Shown here: piece by piece, positions 55,099 to 64,000 of the stretch
Numbering within the stretch: the stretch's first letter is position 1
How the letters are laid out: every line of letters begins with the position of its first letter
Assembly (NCBI GenBank): GCA_015039465.1
Contig: MU130578.1
Location: forward strand, 65,961 to 129,960
Reading direction: 5' to 3'
Length of the DNA stretch: 64,000 nt
From: Phlegmacium glaucopus
Taxonomy: Eukaryota > Basidiomycota > Agaricomycetes > Agaricales > Cortinariaceae
Position numbers and translations under genes: made by a program
The notes under the pieces: generated by a model
What the model was told of the DNA's origin: nothing
Seen by the model: only the letters and a program-made list of their open reading frames with translations
The model's database searches: none

Positions 55099-55706
55099 TT
55101 AAGCTTGCCTGGGTTGGTTTTCTCCGCTGTGGTGAGTTCACACTTTCAGGCAAGGAAAGATTTGACCCCACAGTACATCTTACTCGCTCTGCCATTGAAT
55201 TCCTTCCCGGCATTATTGCTCCTACTCACATCCGCCTCGTCCTTCCCTCTTCCAAAACGGATCCATTTCGCAAGGGCATTTCCATACTTATTGCCCATGC
55301 CCCTGCATCTGCGGACTCCACCTGCGCTGTCTCAGCCCTTCAGCACCTTTTCCAGTTATCACCCCAGCCCCTTTCATCACCTCTTTTTACGGACAGCACA
55401 GGAGAACCCCTGTCTCATAATTTTTTCATATCGGTTCTAAAAGCTGGTCTTGCCTCAATTGGTCTGGATTCGTCATTGTACTCTGGTCATAGTTTCCGGC
55501 GGGGTGCGGCCTCCTCAGCGGCTGCGGTTGGCTACTCTGATTATGAAATACAACTTTTGGGCCGTTGGCGTAGCGATGCTTACAAGCTATGCATTGACGT
55601 ACCTCCTGAACGTATTCTACACCTCTCCTCTCGTCTTCATTTGGCCCTCGCACCAGTTCAGCCTCTCAAGCCTCCGTCTCTTCCCTTCACCAGTCTGGTG
55701 GCTTGA
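54603..55706 (+). CDS. DIRS-type tyrosine recombinase
   Basis: About 367 codons. The N-terminal core-binding region reads GLASSTRKTYSSGQRSYIDF and SYLSSVRSLHVD. Catalytic set: Arg in GFLRCGEFTL, HxxR in SGHSFRRGAA, then LLGRWRSDAY with the candidate nucleophile Tyr, two residues after RSD, earlier than in element 1. The frame overlaps the RT open frame by about 500 bp. The exact start is unclear since no ATG precedes the domain in frame near its expected beginning. Confidence 0.85.
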   Translation: MATQGLLSSEIPAYWYEAHSHLSRQVCFYLWHGLASSTRKTYSSGQRSYIDFIRIRPSLLIQPGQFLPATIQGILEWVAFLSDRRIMPKTIKSYLSSVRSLHVDAGLPFEPCESPTIQRVIRGIRRYYGEQQRKPKMPITISILQMLAAIPGDLNTLGNANFDAVIKLAWVGFLRCGEFTLSGKERFDPTVHLTRSAIEFLPGIIAPTHIRLVLPSSKTDPFRKGISILIAHAPASADSTCAVSALQHLFQLSPQPLSSPLFTDSTGEPLSHNFFISVLKAGLASIGLDSSLYSGHSFRRGAASSAAAVGYSDYEIQLLGRWRSDAYKLCIDVPPERILHLSSRLHLALAPVQPLKPPSLPFTSLVA

Positions 55707-55870
55707 GCTCGGCCCCTTTCCCATCTCAGATTCTGGGCCGCGCGAGAGAGCTTTGGCGACCAACGAAATTTTATTTCTTGATCCCAATTTCACCACGCGA
55801 TTAGTAAGAAATAAAAAATTCCATATTTTCGGGTTTCCCCCCCTTTTTCACCAAGCTAAAACATAGACGG

Positions 55871-56044
55871 TGGAATGTTGGATACTGCCTAACAATCACG
55901 TGACATCACGTGTTATATCACCTGATCCATAGCTGTAGTCACCCATTTAGAATAATTAGTTAAGCAAGCTATCCTAGCAATTATCATCACTTTCCGAGCC
56001 AGCTGCATACTCGGAATTCCCTAATCTCACCTAGGGACATTCCA
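55871..56044 (+). repeat. 5' LTR of the non-autonomous element
   Basis: 174 bp, TG..CA ends. It differs from the 3' copy by only about three substitutions (for example CATCACGTG versus CATCATGTG, TTTCCGAGC versus TTTCCAAGC), implying recent insertion. Confidence 0.85.
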
Positions 56045-56273
56045 TATGGTGATGAGAGTGTGATTTTACCAGCCAATAGCACTGTCAACAACTTCAAGTT
56101 AAAGGCTCTAGCTTTTTTTATAACACTACTGAGTCTCTCTAAAAAGTCTAGGCTCGAAAACTGTCAATTTGAACTCTCTGGTACATTTATTACTGGAAAC
56201 CAGGATATAGGAAAAGGAATTGGAAACTCAGGATATAGGAAAAACGGGCACAAATGGGCACAAACGCACTCAA

Positions 56274-57149
56274 ATGGCCAAGAAAAACTCGAAAAATCAA
56301 CCAAAACAGGCAAACATGGCCAATTTCGGTGACGCAGCAACAATACCAGCTATAACTGCACCAACAACTGAAAAATCGCCATCGTCTACTACTACAGCTA
56401 CCACAGCACCCACAGCACACGAAACAACGGCCGCTTGCAATGCGTTTTGTCAATTTATCGAAATTGCTGATCTAAAATCAATCAAAAAATTCCTTAACAC
56501 AGCCGCTTCATTCCCCGAAAATGAGAACCTCGAAATTCTCTGGGACCGTGCATACAACGAAGGATACAACGAAGGACGACGAGCGCTACTTCGAAGTTTG
56601 GAGAAAAAATTAGATGACGAATATGATAAAGGATATCGGATAGGTGTTGAGGAGAGTAAGGTGAAGCATTTTAAAATGGGATTAGAAGACGGACAGATGA
56701 GTGAGCGGTCAGAGTGGATAGAAGATGGGCATGGGCAGCATTGTTTAATGCCTGTAGCAGCTCTCGAGGAAAAAGGAATCCAAAGTAACCCAGCAACCTC
56801 AATCTCTGTTTTCACCCAGACAGAGTCTCCCAGCCTCGGAAAAATCACCAACGACATTGCTAGACCCTCAACCGCCGCTGTTTCGGTCCAAACGAACCCC
56901 TCTGTCATTCATCCACCCCCCACAGTCTCCGTTTCGACCCAGACGCTCAAAAATTCGAATTTTACCCAGAATAAACCACCACCCGGAAAATTAGAAGAAA
57001 AGTCGACATTGCAATGGCAGAACATCCGTTTTATGAGCCCAGTGCTATCTACGATAACCCTGGCACTCGAAACGAGCCCCTTACTCAAAAAGACCTCGAA
57101 AATAGGCCCCCTTCCATTGTCACATCACCAGCTCCTAATAGTGAAATAA
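56274..57149 (+). CDS. ORF A of the non-autonomous LTR element
   Basis: About 291 codons from the ATG at 56274 (MAKKNSKNQPKQ). It has a Thr/Ala/Pro-rich N-terminus, then a charged helical part with Gly-Tyr repeats (AYNEGYNEGRRALL, YDKGYRIGVEESK), then Ser/Thr/Pro-rich sequence with repeated S-x-Q-T (SVFTQTES, SVQTNPS, SVSTQTL). There is no zinc knuckle and no enzyme motif. The last ~135 nt overlap ORF B in the -1 frame; the compositional character passes to ORF B there. It could be a gag-like protein or the first half of a frameshifted polyprotein. Confidence 0.55.
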   Translation: MAKKNSKNQPKQANMANFGDAATIPAITAPTTEKSPSSTTTATTAPTAHETTAACNAFCQFIEIADLKSIKKFLNTAASFPENENLEILWDRAYNEGYNEGRRALLRSLEKKLDDEYDKGYRIGVEESKVKHFKMGLEDGQMSERSEWIEDGHGQHCLMPVAALEEKGIQSNPATSISVFTQTESPSLGKITNDIARPSTAAVSVQTNPSVIHPPPTVSVSTQTLKNSNFTQNKPPPGKLEEKSTLQWQNIRFMSPVLSTITLALETSPLLKKTSKIGPLPLSHHQLLIVK

Positions 57150-58018
57150 ACCCCATTTTTGGCTGCATTTTCGAATCTTCGCCACCTGTCACCGTTTTTG
57201 AGGCCCTGGCACCTCCTGTAATCGTACCAGCACCCGAAACGCGGTCAACAACAGCTGATTCCATCCCAAAATACCCAAAAACTCGAAAATCACAAGTTTT
57301 TATTCAAAAAGACCTGAAAACCACAAAAAATGCGAATTCAACGAACACTGAACCTTCCACCGCCTCCATATCCACCCAGACAACGTCCCCTACCTGCCAG
57401 CACCTCGAAATCGCGTCCCCAGCCCCCAACGACGCGTCACAAAGCCCTGCGATGCCCGAAAAGGGAATAAGCGCCCGTCTTGGCGCCAAACGCGAACGCT
57501 CATCGTTCGTGACCGTTTCCAGGTCCACAACCCCTTCCCTTGCCGTTTCCGAGCCCCTGGCACCACACGATATCGTTTCACCACCCGAAACACCAGAATT
57601 CACCCAAAAACACCCGGAAACTCGAAATTCGGCTGTATTTCCTCAAAAACACCCGAAAACGCCTGTTTTGACGCGTTTTAGCTGGGCAGACGATGCAGAG
57701 GCACTCCCTATCATGTCTACGATGCCTACGAAACATCCCCGTGACCTGTCCGGTCTTCGTTCATCATCAACGAACCCATTTTCATCCCTTCGACGCCGTC
57801 ATCGTAAACAGGCCCAAAATCCCCGAAATTCATATCATTTTCATCATTCTCAACCTCGTCATACCCATTATCAGCATTTTAATTCCTTTCATTCAAATCC
57901 TCACACCCCACATCAATTTTCACAACCAAGTTCCTTTGTTTCATTGAACTGGGATCAAGATCCTCGTTTATTCAACCTCAGTATTGCTTTGAAGGCCCTT
58001 GGTTGGATTCGACGGTGA
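57014..58018 (+). CDS. ORF B of the non-autonomous LTR element
   Basis: 334 codons from the ATG at 57014 (MAEHPFYEPSAIYDNPG). It is disordered and rich in Pro/Ser/Thr; the SxSTQT motif recurs (ASISTQTTS), linking it to ORF A. A basic region, NPFSSLRRRHRKQAQ, follows LTRFSWADDAEALPI. The C-terminus is compact (LNWDQDPRLFNLSIALKALG, then WIRR). I recall similar C-termini in uncharacterised agaricomycete proteins but know no function. The frame is -1 relative to ORF A. Confidence 0.55.
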   Translation: MAEHPFYEPSAIYDNPGTRNEPLTQKDLENRPPSIVTSPAPNSEINPIFGCIFESSPPVTVFEALAPPVIVPAPETRSTTADSIPKYPKTRKSQVFIQKDLKTTKNANSTNTEPSTASISTQTTSPTCQHLEIASPAPNDASQSPAMPEKGISARLGAKRERSSFVTVSRSTTPSLAVSEPLAPHDIVSPPETPEFTQKHPETRNSAVFPQKHPKTPVLTRFSWADDAEALPIMSTMPTKHPRDLSGLRSSSTNPFSSLRRRHRKQAQNPRNSYHFHHSQPRHTHYQHFNSFHSNPHTPHQFSQPSSFVSLNWDQDPRLFNLSIALKALGWIRR

Positions 58019-58104
58019 TATATTTTATTTTATTTTATTCTTACTCCTTTTATGGCTACTATTTCATAGGCAACGAGGACGTTGCCTCGTTAGAGGTGGG
58101 CACA

Positions 58105-58275
58105 TGGAATGTTGGATACTGCCTAACAATCACGTGACATCATGTGTTATATCACCTGATCCATAGCTGTAGTCACCCGTTTAGAATAATTAGTTAAGCA
58201 AGCTATCCTAGCAATTATCATCACTTTCCAAGCCAGCTGCATACTCGGAATTCCCTAATCTCACCTAGGGACATT
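58105..58275 (+). repeat. 3' LTR of the non-autonomous element, split by a hAT MITE
   Basis: Matches the 5' LTR to its 171st base; the last three bases (CCA) lie at 59126-59128 on the far side of the MITE. Removing the MITE and one target duplication restores a full 174-bp repeat. Confidence 0.85.
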
Positions 58276-59117
58276 TAGTGATGTTCCGGCCCGGCTTTGG
58301 CCTGGCTTCAGCTGGCTCCGGCCTCACGAAAACCTGGGCCAAGCCAAAGGCCCCAAAGCCGGCTTGGCCCTGGCTTGGCCCAGCCCAGGCCACGGCTTTT
58401 GACAGTAATTCTACTATCAAGATCATGGAGATTCAAAAAAAAAACATTTCGGATGGTCTGCCATGGATAGCTGCTCTCTCACCTCAAAATTTGGTCTGTA
58501 GGTACTCAGACATATAATATACTGGTATTTCAAATTTTATTTTGGAAAGGGTAAAGACGAAGACCAGCAGAGCAATTCCACGTCTGAGAGCCCCAAAATC
58601 AAGTAGATTCAAATGGTTCGTCACGACATGTCACATTGCCATTTCAATCCCCACACGGCATTTGCGTCATTTCCGTTTTCATTTGGTTTCCGTTTGCAAG
58701 ATGAAGGTCATCCACAAAAATCAAGTACTATAATTGATGTAGGTATGGCATATGAGACACTATGTGTGTTGAAATATGTACAGAAGAGATATAAAGGTGA
58801 TATGTAGAATGTTTAGCTAAGGATTCAATAATATATAGTACATGAAAGGGCATAAGTTGTCGTCATTTAACCTGTAGGATACGAGGGGTGCGTATAGTAA
58901 GGATAAGGGTAGGAGTATGGTACATTAGCATTAACGGCAAAAGGGCCAATATTTCTGGTGCTAAAGCCACGGCCTGAGCCGCCGGCTTTGGCTTTGAGCT
59001 ATCCTGGGCCAGGCCAAAGCCATTCCTGGGCCGTCACTTATGGCCCGGCCTGGCCTGGCCTAAAAGGGCTCGGCTTGGCCTGGCTTCCGGCTTTGAGCCG
59101 GGCCTGGCACATCACTA
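58276..59117. mobile_element. hAT-type MITE with perfect TIRs and 8-bp target duplication
   Basis: 842 bp. Ends are TAGTGATGT and ACATCACTA, exact 9-bp inverted repeats of the hAT T/CAGNG class. Flanking GGGACATT occurs at 58268-58275 and 59118-59125, the 8-bp target duplication typical of hAT. Both subterminal regions (~130 bp) are packed with GGCC-centred motifs (GGCCTGGC, GCCAAAGCC) in both orientations, likely transposase sites. No transposase frame is inside. It inserted into the 3' LTR, so it is younger than that element. Confidence 0.9.
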
Positions 59118-59128
59118 GGGACATTCCA

Positions 59129-59866
59129 CCAGTGCTAAACAAAGAAGAAGAACTGCATCAACCACTACTAGTTCACGGCTCACAACATGGACGCCATTAG
59201 ATATGGGTAGAGGGATGAGGAGGTCATTGGGCTATGAGGATATTGTGATGAATGGGTCTGTTGGTTATCAGTTTAGTCCCAAGAGTAACTTCAAGTACCA
59301 TGCTATACAAATTTTCAATCCATATGCCCTTACCCCCTATCCTGCATGCTTAGAAGCCCCAGCGGAGAGTCATGGATGTTGGAATGGTGGTATCCACATG
59401 CAAGCTGCAAGGAGCACGGACCAGCAGGTATTAATAAGCATGTAGTTAGGGTATATAAGGATGAGTACAGTACAGTAGTTACTCATCCGTTTGCAATGAG
59501 TTAATGCTATCTACTCTGCCAAACAGAATTGTATTAGGTCTACGAACAGTGCAACTGGTATTTTTACAATGGAATGCGCAAGAATCACCACCCCTCACAC
59601 CTAGTCCACTAGACAGCCCCATAGACTATCATTTTCCGCAGTCAGCTAGTCACTATCCTGGTTCTCACAGCTGGAGCACCGATCTGCAGTCATCTTTTCC
59701 AATGCAACATTACTGGAACTCCGCATCGTCAAAAAGTGAGTTCTCTACCCCCTTTGATTCCCCCCTTGTTTTTTCTGCTCTTCTGGCAACTGGGGAGGAT
59801 GGGGAGGAGAATTTTTTGAAGGATTTTACTACACACCAACAGAAACCGAAAAGGCCACAAAGAATT
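59129..59866. other. Unassigned sequence in the transposon nest
   Basis: Short plus frames at 59203-59445 and 59504-60067 have no domain; part of the latter is antisense to the helicase fragment. Probably relic transposon DNA. Confidence 0.4.
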
Positions 59867-60325
59867 TCAATTCTGACAGTCCTTCAGGATCTCCAGAGAG
59901 TTGAAGTCATTCTCTTGAGTAGACTGCAGTCGTTTCAATGGGGAAAGAGTCAAAGTGACAAGTTTCCTGGCTGGATTATTGAGGAGAATGTTCAATGCAA
60001 TTGGGAGGGTCTTTCCACTACCAGTACCAGCAGAGACAAGCAAGTCTTTTCCATGTTGATCAGCTAGCACAGCCCAAAGTTGCATTTCACAAGGCACTTG
60101 TTTAGAACTAGTAATGCTATAGCACAGAAGCGCAGCATGATAGCAGACAATCCTGTCTAGCTCCTCAAGAGTGTCAAGATAACCTGTTGGCAGTCTTTCA
60201 TGAAGCCCAATACATGAGACTAGTTCCTTCAAGGTGTCGCCTGAGCAAGTACGCAAGAAACCAAGGTGTTGTGAGAGATCTGGAACAGTGGTGCATTTGA
60301 CAGTACAAGTAGTTTCGGAAGACAT
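59867..60325 (-). pseudogene. RecQ-like helicase N-terminal fragment
   Basis: 152 codons. The Q-motif-like VPCEMQLWAVLADQHGKDLL is followed by Walker A AGTGSGKTLPIAL and motif Ia-like TLTLSPLKRLQSTQ. The frame then ends at 59867; DExH box and later motifs are missing on this strand downstream. It resembles the many RecQ-type helicase genes scattered in agaricomycete genomes. Truncation suggests a dead fragment captured in repeats. Confidence 0.75.
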
Positions 60326-61016
60326 TTCAAAGACTTATTGAATGAAGTTGAGGTGTATGCGATGTGACACGACTTTCTTTTTAGGCCAGAGATCCCAGAA
60401 TATCAATTACTTCAATTGGTATCATACTATATAAGGAGACTCTTTCAAACAATTCCTGACAGGTGTCCGATCATAGTCGCTACCCCCCCCCCCTCTTTTA
60501 AACTCAGCTGTACCAGTTGGAGAATTGAGGATTCTCTCCACCCTCCTCATTCTCCGACTGGTCATGAGTCTAGGACTTATGTATCTGATTCAGGTTCTTG
60601 TATTCTATTTATCCTGCTTCACCACTGGTTCTTGTACTTCTGCCTGAAAGAGAGCATCCACAGCTGATCTTGAATTGGGTGCTCTCAGAGCTGATAAAGA
60701 TGGATCTGTTGCCCTTTGCTCCATGTCACATGATCTGTTCCCAAGTTTCTTCCAGATGGGGGGGGGGGTAATCAGGGCCATGACCACTATACCAGCTAAG
60801 GTCATCCTGATTTTCATGCCTGATAAGAAATAATTTCTGTGAAACATTGTCCATGGAAAGGCTGGATGAATTTTGGCACAAGCTCTCAATTTGGTCAGTC
60901 AACTGTGATGCTGATCAATACTCTTTTTGTATCCCTCTGGTTCAGATGGGCTGTAATCAATGCATAGACAAGGGATTGCAAACAAGTTGAATATTTTATC
61001 TACATGTTCATCTAGT
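60326..61016. other. Unassigned repeat-rich sequence
   Basis: Contains C and G homopolymers (60484-60494, 60758-60768). A 94-residue minus frame at 60605-60889 looks partly protein-like but is not recognised. Confidence 0.35.
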
Positions 61017-61412
61017 TGTTAGGGGACACCCGACTTTAACCCAAACCTCAACCTCAGAATCATACACCCCGCCTTTCCGATGACCTCCGACCTTCCGTCC
61101 AACTCCGCTTCTGTCACTGCTTTACTCCGGAACCCCGTAGTTCCACTCCGACTCCATCTTTTATTTCTATTTTTCACATCACACCACTTCTTATTTAATT
61201 AATTAATTATTATCATATCATTCCTTTATTTATTTTATATCTCCGTTATGTCCATATTTAGTACTTAAACACCCCTAGCCTAGCAGGGATCCCCATCCTT
61301 TCCTCTTTGGATCCCCTGCTAGGTAAGTCACTTGTAGATACCTTTTCTGAAATATTATTGACTTTGGATCCCCTGCTAGCTTGACTAAGTCAGCATCGCA
61401 GTTGCCCTAACA
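61017..61412. mobile_element. Solo LTR with 5-bp target duplication
   Basis: 396 bp, begins TGTTAGGG and ends CCCTAACA (8-bp inverted termini), flanked by CTAGT at 61012-61016 and 61413-61417. It is a classic solo LTR left after recombination of an LTR retrotransposon. Its first ~45 bp match the start of the LTR at 61914. Confidence 0.85.
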
Positions 61413-61413
61413 C

Positions 61414-61913
61414 TAGTGCTGTTCTAGCCTGGCTTGGCCTGAGGCAGCTCCAGCTTTCTCAAGCCCCAGGCCAGGCCAAAGCCATCACACAGCTTGGCCC
61501 CAGCTTGGCCTGGCCCAGGATGCAGCTTTAGCTTTTTATATATAAAATATTTAATTTTTCACTACAGATCTATTGGCATACAAGAGGGCTACTCAGAGTA
61601 ATACATAGCTTCCTCATCTTCATCTTCAATCAATAGCCCATCCCAAGACAATTCTTCAATATCTGACTCATCAAGCTCCCCTGAGCCCCTTCCAGTGTTT
61701 GCATTCTCTAGCTCTTTGTCACTATTCTCCTCTGCTTCCAATATTGATGATGGGGCAGGTTCCTGAAAAAGTAAATCATGCCACATTGGACATGTGATGC
61801 ACTGTAGGGCTTCCACAATATCTTCCCTAAGACAATTGTGACACTTTGATACTGTGATCCCACCCTGTGAGAATGCATGCTCACTGATACAGATGATGAC
61901 ATAACTGCCAGGT
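61414..61913 (-). mobile_element. hAT element remnant (terminal part)
   Basis: The TIR-like TAGTGCTGTTC at 61414 and the GGCCTGGC-rich subterminal block resemble the MITE at 58276. It then reads into the C-terminal end of a transposase on the minus strand, cut at 61914 by an LTR. Confidence 0.7.
61589..61913 (-). pseudogene. hAT transposase C-terminal fragment
   Basis: The frame from 61913 to the stop at 61589 contains the hAT dimerisation signature in the form SEHAFSQGGITVSKCHN, then REDIVEALQC and HDLLFQEP, ending in an acidic tail (ELSWDGLLIEDEDEEA). The upstream catalytic part was lost to the LTR insertion at 61914. Substitutions at usually conserved positions (KCHNCL for the usual basic run) point to decay. 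Confidence 0.75.
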
Positions 61914-62446
61914 TGTTAGGGGACACCCGATTCCAAACCAAATCTCAACCTCAGAACTGCCTCATTGACAAACTCTGTTATTCTGTCTGACTCCGACTCC
62001 ATCACTTGTTACTCTGTAATGTGGGGAAGATGAGCCGGCTATGCGAGGCCATAGTTATGATACATTTTTTCTTTCTTTCTTCTATTTTTCTGTTATTTCA
62101 CTTAATTACTAAACTTGGACAATGCATAGGTAGCTTGTAGATCATGGACAAAGCAAGGTGGCCTGTGGCCTCTTTCCCTTTCCATATTGTAGAGTTGTGG
62201 CACCATTATGCTCTCTAGGCCACCATGCCACGCTTTGTAGTATAAAAACCTTTAGAATTACAGACAGAATAATCATTATTATCTTTTACATGACTTTAAA
62301 AACACAAGCTCATTGGTCTAAAAAGACTCTATCCCCTTCAATACTCATACCAATTCATACATCTGGAGCCCACTGTGAGGGGATAGTCATCTGTGATGAT
62401 CCTATCTTCTTAGGCACAAGACCAACATAACATTAATTCCTCAACA
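61914..62446 (+). repeat. Putative 5' LTR of a Gypsy-type retrotransposon
   Basis: Starts TGTTAGGGG and ends CTCAACA. It contains a TATA-like GTATAAAAACC near 62239. It lies directly before a gag-like frame. The 5' end interrupts the hAT transposase. The 3' copy must lie beyond the window. Confidence 0.65.
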
Positions 62447-62482
62447 AATCTTGATATGCTACAAACTCGACGATGAGCCTAC

Positions 62483-63964
62483 TTGAAAGAAATAGTTCCA
62501 ACAAAGATCCCACAACCAAAAAGGAGCCAAAAAACCTGGGAACCAAACTCAACAGTGGCAGAACCGACGATAACCGTAGAACACGAGACGATACAAGGGC
62601 ACTTAAGAAGAGAATTGTTAAGTCAAACAGAAGAAACCTATCAAGAAAGAACGGAACTTATGATGGCAACAACAAAAGGAGTAGCAGGAATGCCCACGCC
62701 GGGCAGTTCTCATGCTCCAGATTTCAATCCCAAATATCCAACCGAGTTGAAAGATTTTTTGCAGGAATTTGAAGAACATGTGGTGGCATGTGGGTTAGAT
62801 GAGGCAGAGAAAGTGAGGGTGGTGGTGAGGTAAATGGATGGGGCCACAAGGAGGTTTTGGAAAAGTTTGGATGGCTATGACAACAATTACAAGGTGCTGA
62901 AGGAGAAGATACTCAACTCCTACTCGACGACACAGCTTGGTAAGAAATACACAACCAACAAGCTAGCCAAGTTCATTACCAAATCAGCAAATGGTGTAAT
63001 TGATGATGAAACAGACTTAAACGCTTACTATCGACAGTTTTGGCCCATAACCAATCACTTGGTTAAAAGCAAGAAAATCAACACTGAAGATCAAGACCGG
63101 TATTTCTGGCAAGGGCTACCATCAGCAGTATGAAAGATCATACAAAACCATTTAGAAGCAAAAGACCACACCTTTGAATGATCGCAGATCCCAACCATCA
63201 ATCAGGCCATGGAAGCCAGGCACTTTGTGTTGACAAGTGAAGCAGTAGATTCTGAGGATGATGACCTTATATTAGGGAAGAACAAGAAGAGGCGGGGGCG
63301 AGGAAGGAAAGAAAGAAGAGGAGATAATGAGGAGGAAAAGGATGAGTCAGACAAATCTAGTGATGAAGATTGAAAGAGGAAAAAGCCTGTGAAACGGGAA
63401 GTTAGAACAAAGAAGGTTGGGTTTGAAAGGGGGACTGATGTGAAAGATGAGGTTGAGGAATTGATGATGAAACTCCATGGACTAAACATGCAGGAAGTGG
63501 CCTACGCATTAACATATGCTCGCTTGGTTCTGGTAGCTCTGGTACTCGCTGACAAAATACCACCACTGGCACGATGGACCTCTGGGGCAACGGCAACAGT
63601 GGCTATGGGAATGCCCAGTCTGACACACACACTGGCAGCTCATCATGTGCATCATAGTCATCAAGTACGACAAATCTTGTCATTTCTGCAAAGAAGAAAA
63701 CTGCTGGATTGGAACATGTCCAACCACAGCAGCCTACCTACAGCAAGGAAAAGTAAAACATCATCCGAGAGGGTACTACACCTACCCAGATGGAGGTTGT
63801 ATTGAGGCCCACCCAGGAGGACTAAAAGGAGCTGTAGATGCGGCAGCAAACACCAGACCGAGCATCGTCTCTTCAAGGCCTAGGGATTTACCACCACATA
63901 TGACAACACCAACAATGCTCAGTTCCTTTGTGACCGTACAGGAGTTAGAGGAGGAAGAGGACAA
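62483..63964 (+). pseudogene. Gypsy-type gag, degenerate, runs towards the window edge
   Basis: One frame from 62483 continues through in-frame stops at 62831, 63131, about 63178 and about 63371. It reads PKYPTELKDFLQEFEEHV, ATRRFWKSLDGYDN and LNAYYRQFWPITNHLV, as in Ty3/Gypsy capsid regions of agaricomycetes. After a frameshift a zinc knuckle CHFCKEENCWIGTC appears near 63678. An acidic/basic linker lies near 63240-63370. At least two stops (after SAV and after SDED) are explained by CGA to TGA. Protease and RT would lie past 64000. Confidence 0.75.
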
Positions 63965-64000
63965 AGGATTTGTGTGGGGGGCTATTGTGGAGATGGAGGA

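Larger units (their letters stand above)
51745..55706 (+). mobile_element. DIRS-type tyrosine-recombinase retrotransposon, element 2
   Basis: Gag-like, RT/RNase H and tyrosine recombinase modules in order on the plus strand, without protease or DDE integrase. It differs from element 1: its RT has canonical YLDD rather than WVDD, and the recombinase shares little beyond catalytic residues. The RT and YR frames are open; gag has one stop. Ends are unresolved: the given limits are coding limits, and the LTR element begins 165 bp downstream. Confidence 0.85.
55871..59128 (+). mobile_element. LTR-bounded element without polymerase, nested hAT MITE inside
   Basis: Two 174-bp direct repeats, 55871-56044 and 58105-58275 plus 59126-59128, start TGGAATGT and end ACATTCCA (8-bp inverted termini, TG..CA), as LTRs do. 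Without the nested MITE (58276-59117) the element is about 2.4 kb. The internal part encodes two overlapping frames and no protease, RT, RNase H or integrase. The flanking 5-mers (GACGG and CCAGT) do not match, so no target duplication was confirmed. A purine-rich AGAGGTGGG precedes the 3' repeat. It is likely a non-autonomous LTR retroelement. Confidence 0.75.

Noticed and set aside
60605..60889. 94-codon minus frame
   Set aside because: Partly protein-like but interrupted by a G homopolymer and not assignable.

Overview
The window looks like nuclear DNA of a filamentous basidiomycete, most likely an agaricomycete. The evidence is dense short spliceosomal introns (about 45-70 bp, GT..AG, CTRAY-like branch sites), fungal STAND/NLR-type genes, a basidiomycete-style plasma-membrane H+-ATPase homologue, two DIRS-type tyrosine-recombinase retrotransposons, and hAT and Gypsy remnants. 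No rRNA, tRNA, CRISPR array or bacterial operon was seen. Exon coordinates below were derived by hand from splice signals and reading-frame continuity.

Layout. 1-5.2 kb: two minus-strand P-loop genes, a GTPase fused to a NACHT C-terminal segment and a NACHT gene, linked by a ~1.1-kb direct duplication. 5.7-10.8 kb: DIRS-type retrotransposon (minus) with a heptamer minisatellite in a likely gag intron. 12.4-13.6 kb: multi-pass membrane protein with one frameshift. 14.8-17.0 kb: CaM-kinase-like Ser/Thr kinase. 17.1-20.1 kb: ~1.5-kb tandem duplication carrying an unknown gene, one copy decayed. 20.1-21.4 kb: peroxisomal dienoyl-CoA isomerase-like protein ending in SKL. 21.8-25.1 kb: plasma-membrane H+-ATPase homologue in which every major catalytic motif is altered. 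25.6-28.9 kb: an NLR-like N-terminal fragment, then a striking array of 64-nt intron-like units separated by exactly 3 nt, running into repeated 63-nt split-exon cassettes. 30.7-34.9 kb: NB-ARC/TPR NLR (minus) with homogenised TPRs, an assembly gap and tandemly duplicated exons. 37.4-38.3 kb: small membrane protein. 39.7-42.0 kb: aldehyde dehydrogenase. 46.0-47.8 kb: nucleosome assembly protein NAP1. 48.3-50.1 kb: secreted, probably GPI-anchored protein.

51.7-64 kb is a transposon nest: a second, different DIRS-type element; a ~2.4-kb LTR-bounded element with no recognisable polymerase but two overlapping ORFs; a hAT-like MITE inserted in its 3' LTR with a perfect 8-bp target duplication; a RecQ-like helicase fragment; a solo LTR with a 5-bp target duplication; a hAT transposase remnant; and a stop-riddled Gypsy-type element running off the window.

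Housekeeping genes (kinase, isomerase, ALDH, NAP1, GPI protein) form quiet islands between accessory DNA: NLR-type genes, duplicates and transposons. The two observations I rate highest are the H+-ATPase homologue with all catalytic motifs replaced, and the intron-like tandem array whose 3-nt and 63-nt exon candidates all keep one open frame.
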